Assembly: GCA_020543525.1 (NCBI GenBank)
Contig: JAHYIO010000023.1
Span: 2,108,001 to 2,172,000, forward strand
Direction of reading: 5' to 3'
Length of the DNA stretch: 64,000 nt
From: Coriolopsis trogii
Lineage: Eukaryota; Basidiomycota; Agaricomycetes; Polyporales; Polyporaceae
A program made the position numbers and the translations under genes. A model generated the notes under the pieces. It did not search any database, was not told the DNA's origin, and saw only the letters and a program-made list of their open reading frames with translations. Positions 44,994 to 55,409 of the stretch are shown here, one piece after another. Positions within the stretch are counted from its first letter, which is position 1; every line of letters begins with the position of its first letter.

Positions 44994-47900
44994 ATGTCGA
45001 CCCCCTCATCGCACGCATCCACCGACGCGTCGGGCCATCTCCAGATCCCCGGCCAGCACGCGGAGGTCGTGCAGCGTCTCAAGAACGTGCCCGGATACAC
45101 CACGCCCGTCTTCAAGGGCAAGGAGGAGCAACGCGCCAAGGTCCAAGCTAATGTGGCTGCAAAGGTGAGTTCCGGAACCTTCGCCTCTCCTGCCCCCGCC
45201 GCGCGCCATCCTTCCCGGGCTGGTCGGTATCAACCCTTGCGACAGTCCCGCCCTTGCATCGCGTCGCGCGCGTCGTTTGTGACGGCATTGACGGTCAGGG
45301 AGCCCCGTGACTGACGCGCCCAAAGAGCTACACTGCGCGCCCGCTGTGCTTCTACTAGGTATATGCGCTCTGTCGGGGCTGCACCGAGCAGTCTTATCGT
45401 GCACATTCACGTACCCATTTGAAACGGGCCTGTGTTACGAGCTATCTTGACGCCTGACGTCGCACAGCTCGGACTAGGGGCGCACCGGCGGCGGCGTACT
45501 CCTGCACTGTCTCCCGGATTCAGCTGATTCTCCTCTCATCTATCAAGGGTTTCATTCCGCGCGAACTAGTTCCAGGCGAAGTGAACTGGTTTTACACCAA
45601 TCTCGGCATCGACGACAATTACTTCCAGGCAGAGTCGGTCGAGGTGATCTCTGATCACATCATCGCCCTCTTCGGCGCGAAGGTGCTTGCGTACACCAAG
45701 CACGACCCCTCCAAGCTCGTCATAGACCTCGAGAAGATCGATGAGAAGGGCAACGGTGCTACCTTCATACACACAAGCTCTCCGGGAAAGACAACCACCG
45801 AAGGTCCCGGCGCGACCTGCGAGTCCCGCATCGACGAGCTTTTCCTAGACCCGTCCACACCTCAGAATGCGTACCGTCTCGAGACGTACCGTTCGCAGGG
45901 GAGCATTTCGGCCACAGCCTCGCAGCAGCTGAGGTGTTACTTCGTCATGAAGTGCAACTTCCCTTCCGAACCTCCTGCGTCGACACGCACTGATGGGTAC
46001 GTACACTATGAACACATTTGCGCACGTTACATATGCTGACCATACGCGCTTCACACGTGCGCTACAGCAAGACTGATATCCGCACAGTTTCCGACCGCAT
46101 CTTCTTGGAGAAGGCAAGCGAAAACACGCTCGAGATCTACCAACGTGTTATGTGGGAAGTCGAGAAGCGTTTCGGCCCTGTGATGGAAGTCTTTGAGGTC
46201 GAGGGCTCTCGCGAACGCCGACTAGTAATCGGCTACAAGATGGGTGGCACGAAGAAGTTCTTCAGTGCGCTCTCCAACCTGTATCATTTCTATTCGCTCT
46301 ATTCCGCGAGGAAGTATGTTGGTACGTATTTTGTTCAGATTCAGATCAATAGCCTGCAAGCTAATTGTTTTCCCATCTCAGAGCAATTCTCTAACGGGAT
46401 CACCATCATCTCGTTGTATCTCAACCCGCTCCCGAATGTGAACGCGCCTCCGATTGAGCATTCGATCTTCCAAGTCATGAAGGAGGCCTCCCTCCTCTAC
46501 TGTCTCCCCAACAATCCGTTCTTCTACGCCGGAAAGGGTCCAAGTGGCGACCACGCCGTGCAGGAGGCAACTTACGCATGTGCGTCGTATCATGCCTCTC
46601 TCCGTCGTTTCTGTTTTAATCCCGAGGCGCAGACTGTGGATGGATCTTTGCGCAGCACTTCTGTAACAGACTGGGACAAGCCTATCTCGCTCTCAAGAAC
46701 ATTCTTGACGAGTCGAACCCAACACACGCGAGTGTCTTGGACGACATCAAGCGCCGTTTCAGGGAGGAGACTTTCACTCGAGAGAGTATTGCACAAGTTA
46801 TTCACGCACATGCCGAGCTGGTGAGTAGTTGTCGTTGTGGTCCTGGTAAGGGCGTCTGATGAATCCTGTGTTGGCAGATCAATTTGCTCTATGTCAATTT
46901 CGCCATGTCGCATTATCCAGAGACGGACGATGCTGCTCAACTCATGTCAGTGACAGTCCGTCTGTGTATTGATCTACCGCTGACATACCCCTTTGACAGG
47001 CCCACACTGTCGTATCAACGTCTGCGCACGCAAATGCCACTTAGTGACGCCGAGTTGTACGACAAGATCAGGCGAACCACCACCAATAAGCATGAGCTCC
47101 AAGTGCTCGAGAGCTTCCTCATCTTTAACAAGTCAGCACTCGCTCGAGATTACTTGTTCGTTTATAGAGCTTACATCACCTTCCAGGCATGTCCTGAAGA
47201 CGAACTTCTACCAGCCGACCAAAGTCGCTCTGTCTTTCCGGTTAGCGCCCGACTTCCTGCCAGAGGTGGAGTACCCCAAGAAGCCCTTTGGAATGTTCTT
47301 TGTGATCGGTGCGTCTTTCGTTATCTCCGTGAATCTCAGATACTCACTAGTTTGCGGCTGTACAGGAGGCGAGTTCCGTGGTTTCCACATTCGATTCAAG
47401 GACGTCGCTCGTGGTGGTATCCGTATCGTCATGTCGAGGAACCGAGAGTGAGTCATTTACTTGACGGATCATCATCAGGCTGGAACTCAAGTTACTATTC
47501 AGAAACTACTCAATCAATCAGCGCATGCTGTGAGTGTTGATGTCTTGTCATCATGATATAGTGGCTCACACTTCGCGTAGATTTGACGAGAACTACGCGT
47601 TGGCATCGACCCAGTCTCTCAAGAACAAGGACATTCCAGAGGGTGGTGCCAAGGGAACCATTTTGCCTTCGTGAGTACATGTTGCTCCCTGTTGGTTTCC
47701 TTCGACTGACACACTCGCAGACTAGGCGAGAACCCCAAGCTCTGTTTCGAGAAGTATGTCGATGTACGTCATATCCCTCCAATGATAGAGTTTCCATATA
47801 CTGAACCGCTCTGAAGGCTATGATCGATCTCCTCATTCCTGGGCAGACGCCTGGCATCAAGGAGAAGATCGTCGACCTCTATGGCAAGCCAGAACTACTC

Positions 47901-49451
47901 TTCTTCGGTCCTGATGAGGGTACAGCTGACCTCATGGATTGGGCTGCGAGTACGTTAAACACGTTTAGCTCGCAAGATTTCGGCTGTTGACATACCTCCC
48001 TCAGTGCACGCTCGTGATCGTGGTGCCGAGACATGGTGGAAGTCGTTCACGACTGGCAAGAGCGCGAAGTTGCTCGGCGGTGTTCCGCACGACGTCTACG
48101 GCATGACCTCGTTGTCCGTTCGTCAGTATGTGTTGGGCATTTACAAACAACTCGGGCTTCGGGAGAAGGATATCACCAAGGTGCAGACTGGTGGTCCTGG
48201 TATGTTTCGTCAGTTGTCCTTGTGTACGCATATGACTGATGGATTGTTACATAGACGGCGACCTTGGTTCCAGTATGTTCATTCGTTAGTGAACTCTTTC
48301 ATCAGCTTGCTCACGAAGTTTGCCTGCAGACGAGATTCTTCTTAGCTCTGACAAGACCATCGCAATTATCGACGGCAGTGGTGTCCTCCACGATCCCGCC
48401 GGTCTCAACCGCGAAGAACTCATCCGTTTGGCCAAGCTGCGCAAGCCCGTCGGCTTCTTCGATACCTCCAAACTCAGCAAGGACGGCTACCTTGTCAGAG
48501 TCGAGGACCAGGATGTGAAGTTGCCTTGTAAGTCTTGTGCGCGTCCTTCATATGGTACCAGGGCTTAGATATCTCCAGCGGGCGAGGTCGTGGTCGACGG
48601 AACCGACTTCCGCAATGGAGCTCACCTCCGCTTTAAGGCGGACCTCTTTGTACCTTGTGGTGGGCGGTGAGTCAACTATGTTCGACATCGTGGATTTGAA
48701 CAGGCAGTTGACGTCTGCATGTGCAGACCGGAGGCAGTCAACATCTCCAATGTTGCCGCCCTTGTCGACGCTGACGGCAAGCCGCACTTCAAGTACATTG
48801 TCGAGGGCGCCAACCTGTTCCTCACGCAACAAGCGCGTCTTTTCCTCGAGAAGCGCAAAGTCGTCCTTTTCAAGGACTCCAGCGCGAACAAGGGTGGCGT
48901 CACGAGCTCCTCCCTCGAGGTTCTCGCCGGCCTCAGTCTCTCCTCGCAAGAGTACGTGGACAACATGATCTTCAAGGACGGCAAACCCTCCGAGTTCTAC
49001 GAGAGCTACGTGCGCGACATCCAGCGGACGATCACCGAGAACGCGGCAAACGAGTTTGGGTGCATCTGGCGCGAGCACGCGCGGCTCCAGGGCGCGAAGC
49101 CGCGCACGATCATCTCGGACGAGCTCTCGATCAAGCTGAACGAGCTCCAGGAGGAGCTCGAGGGCTCGGACCTGTTCGACGACGAGCCGAGCAAGCGCGG
49201 CGTCATGCGCCGCGCGATCCCCAAGACGCTCGTGGACAAGGTCGGGCTCGACACGCTCCTGCAGCGGCTGCCCGTCACGTACCAGCGCGCGCTCTTCTCG
49301 AGCTGGGTCGCGTCGCACTTTGTGAGTGCCGTGCTTTCGTCGGGGGATGTGTGTTCTTGACGCTGATGGGCCGTCGGTGCAGATCTACAAGTACGGCGTG
49401 AACGCGTCCTCGGTCGACTTCTTCCACTTCGCACGCGACCTGTCTACATGA
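44994..49451 (+). CDS. GDH2: NAD-specific glutamate dehydrogenase, large (115-kDa) type
   Basis: Oxidatively deaminates glutamate to 2-oxoglutarate and ammonia with NAD, feeding carbon into the TCA cycle. About 15 exons join to a protein of roughly 1,000-1,050 residues, the size of fungal Gdh2. Seen in order: N-terminal GFIPRELVPGEVNWFYTNLG, CESRIDELFLDPSTPQNAYR, EIYQRVMWEVEKRFGPVMEV, LLYCLPNNPFF, KPFGMFFVIGGEFRGFHIRF then DVARGGIRIVMSR, NYALASTQSLKNKDIPEGGA then KGTILPS (active-site Lys region), GPDEGTADLMDW, GGVPHDVYGMTSLSVRQYV, TGGPDGDLGSNEILLSSDKT (nucleotide-binding region), and C-terminal SSWVASHFIYKYGVNASSVD. The first intron (45165-45547) is 383 nt. Stop at 49449-49451. No lesion noticed. 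Confidence 0.93.
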
Positions 49452-50180
49452 GCGATAATGGCTGTGTTCTTTACGGTGATCTTGGAAAACGGGATACGGC
49501 ATCGATGTCGAGCATGGACCTTCACAGGGCTGAAACAGAGCTAGAGTATGAAGCAGTAATCGCACATGTACAGATGTATAAAATCGAGTAGAAGGCTTGT
49601 ACAATGAATCCCAACGCACTCATCGTTGATCACATCGTGAGCCTGGCATCGCAGCAAAATCGGTGTCAATGTCCAGTAAGGCTCCGTAGCCGGCACCAAT
49701 GTACCAAGTTGCGCGTACACTTGGATGGCTTAGAATGATACATGAAAACCCTTCGAGGTCAGCATGTACAATATGCCTGCACACGCGCAAGTACAAGTCC
49801 ATCATCTTACACACACATGATCGTCTGGAGAGTTTGAACAGGGGCCGCTGACAATAGGCGGATGATATAATTCGAACAAGGAGGTGTGTGTGCACGGCTT
49901 ACAGATACAAGCGTATGATAGCTCGATGACGGAGAGGGAAAATAGGGGAGAGAACAGCACCGACACGGACGGTCAAGAGAACGTGGGATACGCGGTCACG
50001 GAACAGACAAGAGGCAAGGAAACAGCGGCCGACACGACCATGGTGGGGAGACTGGGAAGTGGATCACAGAATTTCTGTCCGTGCTGGCGAACTGAGGAAT
50101 TGGCGAACTGGAATATGATATGCGTGGGGTGGGGTTCACGTCGACGATGGGGAGCGCGCTACACACTACTTACTTCGGCC
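49452..50180. other. Convergent intergenic region
   Basis: 3' flanks of glutamate dehydrogenase (plus) and NOT2 (minus). No gene recognised on either strand. Confidence 0.45.
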
Positions 50181-52212
50181 TCACATCGCGCTCATGCTGA
50201 TGCCTTGGAACGCCTGCCCTACGCGCGCGGGCTGCGTCGTCGGATGCGGTGCAGCGTTTCCGGCGTTCATCTGCAACGTCTGGTTCTGTGCGAACACAGG
50301 GTGCGTCTTCTCCTCCAGGTCGGCGTAGAGGACCGTCATCTCCTTTTGGTTCTTCTCCCACATCTCGGGGTCCCAGAACGAGTACCGGCCCTGCTCGCCA
50401 CCGGGTACCTTCTGCGACGGCTGCGTGCCATTCTCCTTCGTGATCCAGAGTCGGAGCTCTTTGTGGTACCGCCAATTGCGGTTGAAACTACAATGGTAGT
50501 GTAAGAGGAGGGTAGAAAGACATACACGACAAATACTTACAGTTCTTGCGCCGCGATCTCCTGAAGTGCATCACGAGGGGACGAATAGAACATGAAGAAG
50601 AGCGTCTCGTCGCTGAATGCGGCCGCCTTGTTAGGCCCCGGCGGTGGCGGTTGGACATTATAGCATGCCGGTAAGTGGAAGTCAGGCTCGACTGTGTGCG
50701 CCGCTGACGAGTCTGCCCATGGAGTGATGAACGTGGAGTACAGGCTTCTGACCGTATCATAGCATGAATGGTCTGCGTAGAGTGTCTAGTGGAGAAGAAC
50801 AGCGCTTACCCGGGGTTCTGCATGTCCAGTCCCATGGTCCCCAAGTCCGTCCCTATTGCCAACAGCGTCTGATCCGGGTCGGAGCTCTTTATGAGAGCGA
50901 GGAGCCCGAGCAAACCCCATCGATCTGCAGGAGACATGAGGATTTGCTGCGCAGGTGTTTGTGGGACTGCCGTAGCATGCGCAGGCCCTTGCGAAGGATG
51001 ATGAGGTGTGTCCGCTACCGTACCGTTCGCTACATAGGGTGTTTGTGCCGCAGGGGTCGGCTGTTGCGGGAAGGATGCAGGCGGTGGCACACCCGGTGGT
51101 GCATTCAGGTGCTGCTGCGTTTGTGGTGCTTGTGGCTGCTGCGAAGGGGTTTGCGCCTGCGTATGATTCTGCTGACCGTTGGGATACACTGTCGCCTGCG
51201 AATTTGGGTTGGCATTTGGCGAGTTCCAGGCCGCCGCTGCTGCTGCATTTGCATGGTTGTTCTTAATGGGAGCAAAGTTCTGCACAGTGTGAGTGGCCGA
51301 TGTTAGGGCCGATACACGAGGATGACGCACCCGTTGCTTGTCCGCATCAGACTGAAACCCCGGGTGTACGTTCCTCGCCTGCTGTCCCAAATTCAACAAT
51401 CCAGGCTGTTGCTGCGATCCCGTTGTTAACGAGCCTAGCAGGTTCTGCCGATGTTGTGTTTCTGTATGCTGCTGAAAGCCGTTCAGGCCAGGTGGGTGTC
51501 CATCCGCAGGTGTCGGTTGCGAAGATTGTGTCTGCTGCTGAACTGCCTGGTTCTGACCTCCCAAAGCAGGAAAATCTTCCGCCGTCAACTCTCGCGGCTG
51601 GCTCGCAGTCAATCCGTTCCCCGTCTGCCCACCACTGCCCCCAGCTCCTGTGCCCGCCTGACTTGCGTAACTCGTCGTATTGGCGTTCGAGACCGCAGGC
51701 GTACTGCTTGCCGGTGCGGTACCCAGTGCAGGAAAATCATTGGGGTCGAGACCGACTTCGCTCTGCGACGAGACAGACGGGGCAAGACTACTTGGTGCCG
51801 CGTTCTGCGCAAGGTGTGGGGGCAGCGTCGCACTGGCGCCGGAGCCTTGCGTTTGTTGCTGGTGTGCGGCGTGCGAGAGCGCGGTTTGGGACGAAAGCTG
51901 GGTCTGCGACTGTGCCTGCTGCTGCTGGAGGGTGTTGGCGTTGTACGGGAATGTGCTCTGCCCGCGCTGTTGTTGGAGGAAGTTTGGTGAGGGCTGAGGG
52001 ACGATCGTGCGCTGGTTTGGGAGGGCCGGGTAGCCTGGCATCACGTTCCGCTGAGGGAGACCATAGTTTGGTGGATACGGGCCGCCGCGGTAGGGTCCAG
52101 CGAGTGCAGGATTGGGGCCGAGGCTTTGGGGACGCTGAGGAGGTTGACCTGCACGCGAGGTAAACATCCCGACGGCTTCTCGTGTGCTCGTGCGATTACC
52201 TGGGCGATGCAT
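50181..52212 (-). CDS. NOT2: CCR4-NOT complex subunit NOT2
   Basis: Scaffold subunit of the CCR4-NOT deadenylase and transcription regulator. The start at 52212 (MHRPGNRTSTREAVGMFTSR) opens a long Gln/Pro/Ala-rich low-complexity region. That region contains two copies of the motif DFPALG (NDFPALGTAP and EDFPALGGQN), known from fungal and animal NOT2. Then DRWGLLGLLALIKSSDPDQ and GTDLGTMGLDMQ lead through introns into the NOT-box: LYSTFITPWADSS, VEPDFHLPACYNVQPPPPG, ETLFFMFYSSPRDALQEIAA, ELFNRNWRYHKELRLWITKE and GRYSFWDPEMWEKNQKEMTV. The stop is at 50181. Divergent promoter with RPC9. Confidence 0.9.
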
Positions 52213-52469
52213 CGTTCGGGAACAGAGTCAAGAGCGAGAATACGCGCAGAGAGGACGTGGATGGCAGGAAACAAGCTTTGCTCGCTGTGTCGGATGATGG
52301 TGGCGGGGTAGAAAGCGGGAATGGTCGGCGAGCGCCCACAATGCCTTGACCCTTGACCTCGACTTTGACCTCGACGTCGACAAAATCGCTCAGAGTCCCT
52401 TCGACGGCAGCGGCGACTCTTTGTACTATCAGGCTGTCTGTATGCTAGCTATCTCGTCCTCGACGTCTC
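52213..52469. promoter_or_regulatory. Divergent promoter of NOT2 and RPC9
   Basis: Only 257 bp separate the two start codons, so both promoters and leaders must lie here. It contains a repetitive patch, GACCTCGACTTTGACCTCGA, at about 52352-52371. No TATA box seen, as expected for housekeeping genes. Confidence 0.5.
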
Positions 52470-53269
52470 ATGGAGGTTTGTCTGCAATTTTCCGACGGGC
52501 GGAACCAGCCCATTGACCGCCCGACAGGTCCTCAATCAACGCTCGGCGCTGCTTTCCAACTACGAGGTCTTGACTTTGCTCAAGGAGCTCGAGAGCGACC
52601 ATCTTGCACGCACGAAGACTGCACTGCGCATCAAGAAGGAGGAAGAGGCAGCAGGCCACCCTCCACGACATCAGGCCCCGCCTGATGATGTGTGTGAGAA
52701 CCTGCGCACGGTCGAAGTCGAGGTCAGTATGCTACATCCATCACACACATTGAGGGCTGGTGGCCGACTCATGACAGACATCACTGTAGGCTATACAGTA
52801 CTTGTCCGCAGACTTCCAGCCTACCGCATCACAAACTCCGCAGGGCATAACCCAGCTAACTCGCAGCCTCGCCCAGTGGGACCTAACAAAGGCTGAAAAG
52901 CTTCAGATTGTCAACTTAGCCCCGACAGAGCCAGTAGAGCTCTATGTGGTGTGTTGAATAATTCGCACACAAGTGCTATCCTCGTCTTATCCCCACTACC
53001 AGATCGTAGAAGAGCTCGAAGACAGATTTGGCGATAGCATGGACGACATCTTGAACGCCGTCAAGAGTTCCCTGCAGGACACTGTGCCTACCGTCAACGG
53101 CGCTGTAAACGGTAGTGTGCCGATGCAAGTCGACAGCGTGGTGTATTCCGAGGAACAACAGGACTACGATGACAACCAACAGTGGGATTATGATGCGAAC
53201 GAGGTCGTGTTCGATGATACCGGCGAAGGTGCTGGTATTGAAGGCGATCTCGATGTTGAAGACGACTGA
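52470..53269 (+). CDS. RPC9: RNA polymerase III subunit RPC9 (CGRP-RCP / Rpb4 family)
   Basis: Stalk subunit of RNA polymerase III, partner of RPC8. The first exon is just ATGGAG at 52470-52475; after an intron the protein continues VLNQRSALLSNYEVLTLLKE, the typical start of the family. Next ENLRTVEVE joins across an intron to AIQYLSADFQPTASQTPQGI and AQWDLTKAEKLQIVNLAPTE with PVELYV, the Rpb4-like helical core. The last intron leads to IVEELEDRFGDSMDDILNAV, and the protein ends in an acidic tail (YDDNQQWDYDANEVV, VEDD-stop). The tail is longer than in human CRCP. Stop at 53267-53269. Confidence 0.87.
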
Positions 53270-53408
53270 ACCTCGTCTTACCCCTCATTATCTTCTATAC
53301 TCATTCTGTGTCCCCCGAAGCATTTGGGCCTCACACTTGACATAATACAATACTTGATATTCCACAACCCCTTACGTCAACGTAGTCAACGGTCGAACCG
53401 CGTTGAGT

Positions 53409-53859
53409 TACAGCTGTTTTCACACAGCTTGTCGTTTGGCGCCGCGCGCGAGTTGCGCGCCATCGCTTGCCTCTCGCTGCGACCGTTCCCCCCGAAAAGC
53501 AGAACAGCGATATCTCCTCGAGTTCTCCACGTATCCTCTCGATTCTCTCATGTACTTGCTCGTCTCTACGGTCTGCAGGGCTGTGAACTGGTCTACTGCT
53601 GCTGCGAACACTCTGTCAAATACTACCTGGTACCTACATTGTGCGCCACAGCCAATGCAGAACAAGGATTCCGCGACAACCTCAAGACATAGCACCACCA
53701 TTTCTACACTGCTGGACGCTATATGACTACCCCGAGGGCCTGACAACAAGTTTGCACCGGGAGCATGCATCCGGGGGTTGTTGTCCAACCCCCTCCCCCT
53801 CCCCCAAGCCGGGTGTTCCCTGGAGCGTGGCATACATCTACGTTCCTCGCGGGAGGTTA
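53409..53859 (+). repeat. Left terminal inverted repeat, 451 bp
   Basis: Inverse complement of 54671-55121, with no mismatch found by eye. It ends at GGGAGGTTA, after which the two sides diverge. Confidence 0.75.
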
Positions 53860-54670
53860 GGATATGGAAGAGGTTGGATTTGGATGTTGAATCGGATATG
53901 AATAGAAAGATGGATGCAATCCCGGCGATGGTATGCTTCATGTATGATCTTCCTCTGCCCCATTCTCCTGCCCTTCCTCGTCCATCTTTGCATACGGTAT
54001 TGGCATGTAATATGGCGGCGGTCATGTTCATTCCGATATCACTTTGTGTACAATGTTCAACTGTCACTGCGCCTTGTCCATACAAGCTACCCAGCTCGGC
54101 ATCTCCTGCTTCTCTCCCAACATCCATGGCGCGTTCAACCAAACCCCTGTCGGTTTGTGGTTCACATTCGCTACCTCTGACAATGGTTGTGCAGTGCTTT
54201 CTCTTTGGGTTTGGCAGATATGACAGGAGGCAGACGTAATCACAAGTTGTGCTGATTTGCCATTGGTAGTGTGGTGACATTGTAAAGTGAGTGTGCATGA
54301 AACTCCAGATTATGGAAGAGTAGGGAAACGGTGGACATGGAGTATGAAGTGAAGAATACAAACATCCAGACCCGCTCATCATGACCAGTATGCAAACTCC
54401 GCCATGCGCATCAGACTTGCATGCGACATTGCGGGTTAAGCATCTAATTGGAGGGATACTATGTGTTAATGAGACACAGTGTACAGCATGCTACAAGGTC
54501 TTAGAGCTCAGGCGACAGTATCCAGGTACATCACGAGGGATGAGGGGGAGTAGGGGAGAGACAGGACAGAAAACAAAATCGTACATGAAGCATACCGTGA
54601 TCACAATCGAGCCATCCGTGTCTCCTCCCAACCTCGTACATGACGTCCTAAGCCCACATCTTCCCTCTCG

Positions 54671-55121
54671 TAACCTCCCGCGAGGAACGTAGATGTATGC
54701 CACGCTCCAGGGAACACCCGGCTTGGGGGAGGGGGAGGGGGTTGGACAACAACCCCCGGATGCATGCTCCCGGTGCAAACTTGTTGTCAGGCCCTCGGGG
54801 TAGTCATATAGCGTCCAGCAGTGTAGAAATGGTGGTGCTATGTCTTGAGGTTGTCGCGGAATCCTTGTTCTGCATTGGCTGTGGCGCACAATGTAGGTAC
54901 CAGGTAGTATTTGACAGAGTGTTCGCAGCAGCAGTAGACCAGTTCACAGCCCTGCAGACCGTAGAGACGAGCAAGTACATGAGAGAATCGAGAGGATACG
55001 TGGAGAACTCGAGGAGATATCGCTGTTCTGCTTTTCGGGGGGAACGGTCGCAGCGAGAGGCAAGCGATGGCGCGCAACTCGCGCGCGGCGCCAAACGACA
55101 AGCTGTGTGAAAACAGCTGTA
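54671..55121 (-). repeat. Right terminal inverted repeat, 451 bp
   Basis: Inverse complement of 53409-53859; inner end TAACCTCCC at 54671, outer end AAAACAGCTGTA at 55121. Confidence 0.75.
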
Positions 55122-55409
55122 GGATTCTCTCAAGACGAATCATCCGGCCACTGACGAGTCGATGCGTTCAGAAACAGGTATTATATGTTTGCTGACATGC
55201 ATGTACTTGGTACCTACTGCACAACATGTCCGATGTACGATACTTCTTGCAGAAGCTATGTCCGACTGCGACAACATCACGATTAACCAACTACTCACAA
55301 TGTTCGGGAAGGAATGGAATGTGGAAGGAATGACGATAAGACACCGGGGCGGTGAAGACCAGGATAGAGACAGACGGCGGAGACAGAAGAGTATCGCGAT
55401 TCTATAGAG

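Larger units (their letters stand above)
53409..55121. mobile_element. Non-autonomous element with 451-bp terminal inverted repeats
   Basis: A 1,713-bp unit made of two 451-bp inverted arms (53409-53859 and 54671-55121) around an 811-bp centre. The arms appear identical when compared by eye; all frames through them give the same 137-codon translation. The outer ends read TACAGCTGTTTTCAC and its complement. If the terminal TA is a target-site duplication, the repeat starts CAGCTG, which fits Tc1/mariner-type insertion. Similarity continues weakly into the centre: GGTATGCTTCATGTA(T/C)GAT at 53930 matches the inverted centre near 54590. No transposase is encoded; the ORFs in the arms and across the junction look like chance frames. 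It lies 140 bp after the RPC9 stop. Confidence 0.7.

Noticed and set aside
48548..49318. 256-codon minus-strand open frame
   Set aside because: Exactly antisense to the last coding exons of glutamate dehydrogenase; its Arg/Leu/Glu-rich composition is the usual shadow of a GC-rich gene.
53420..54382. 320-codon minus-strand open frame across the left arm and centre of the inverted-repeat element
   Set aside because: Its arm half is mirrored by the inverted copy, no domain or transposase signature is visible, and composition is that of a chance frame.
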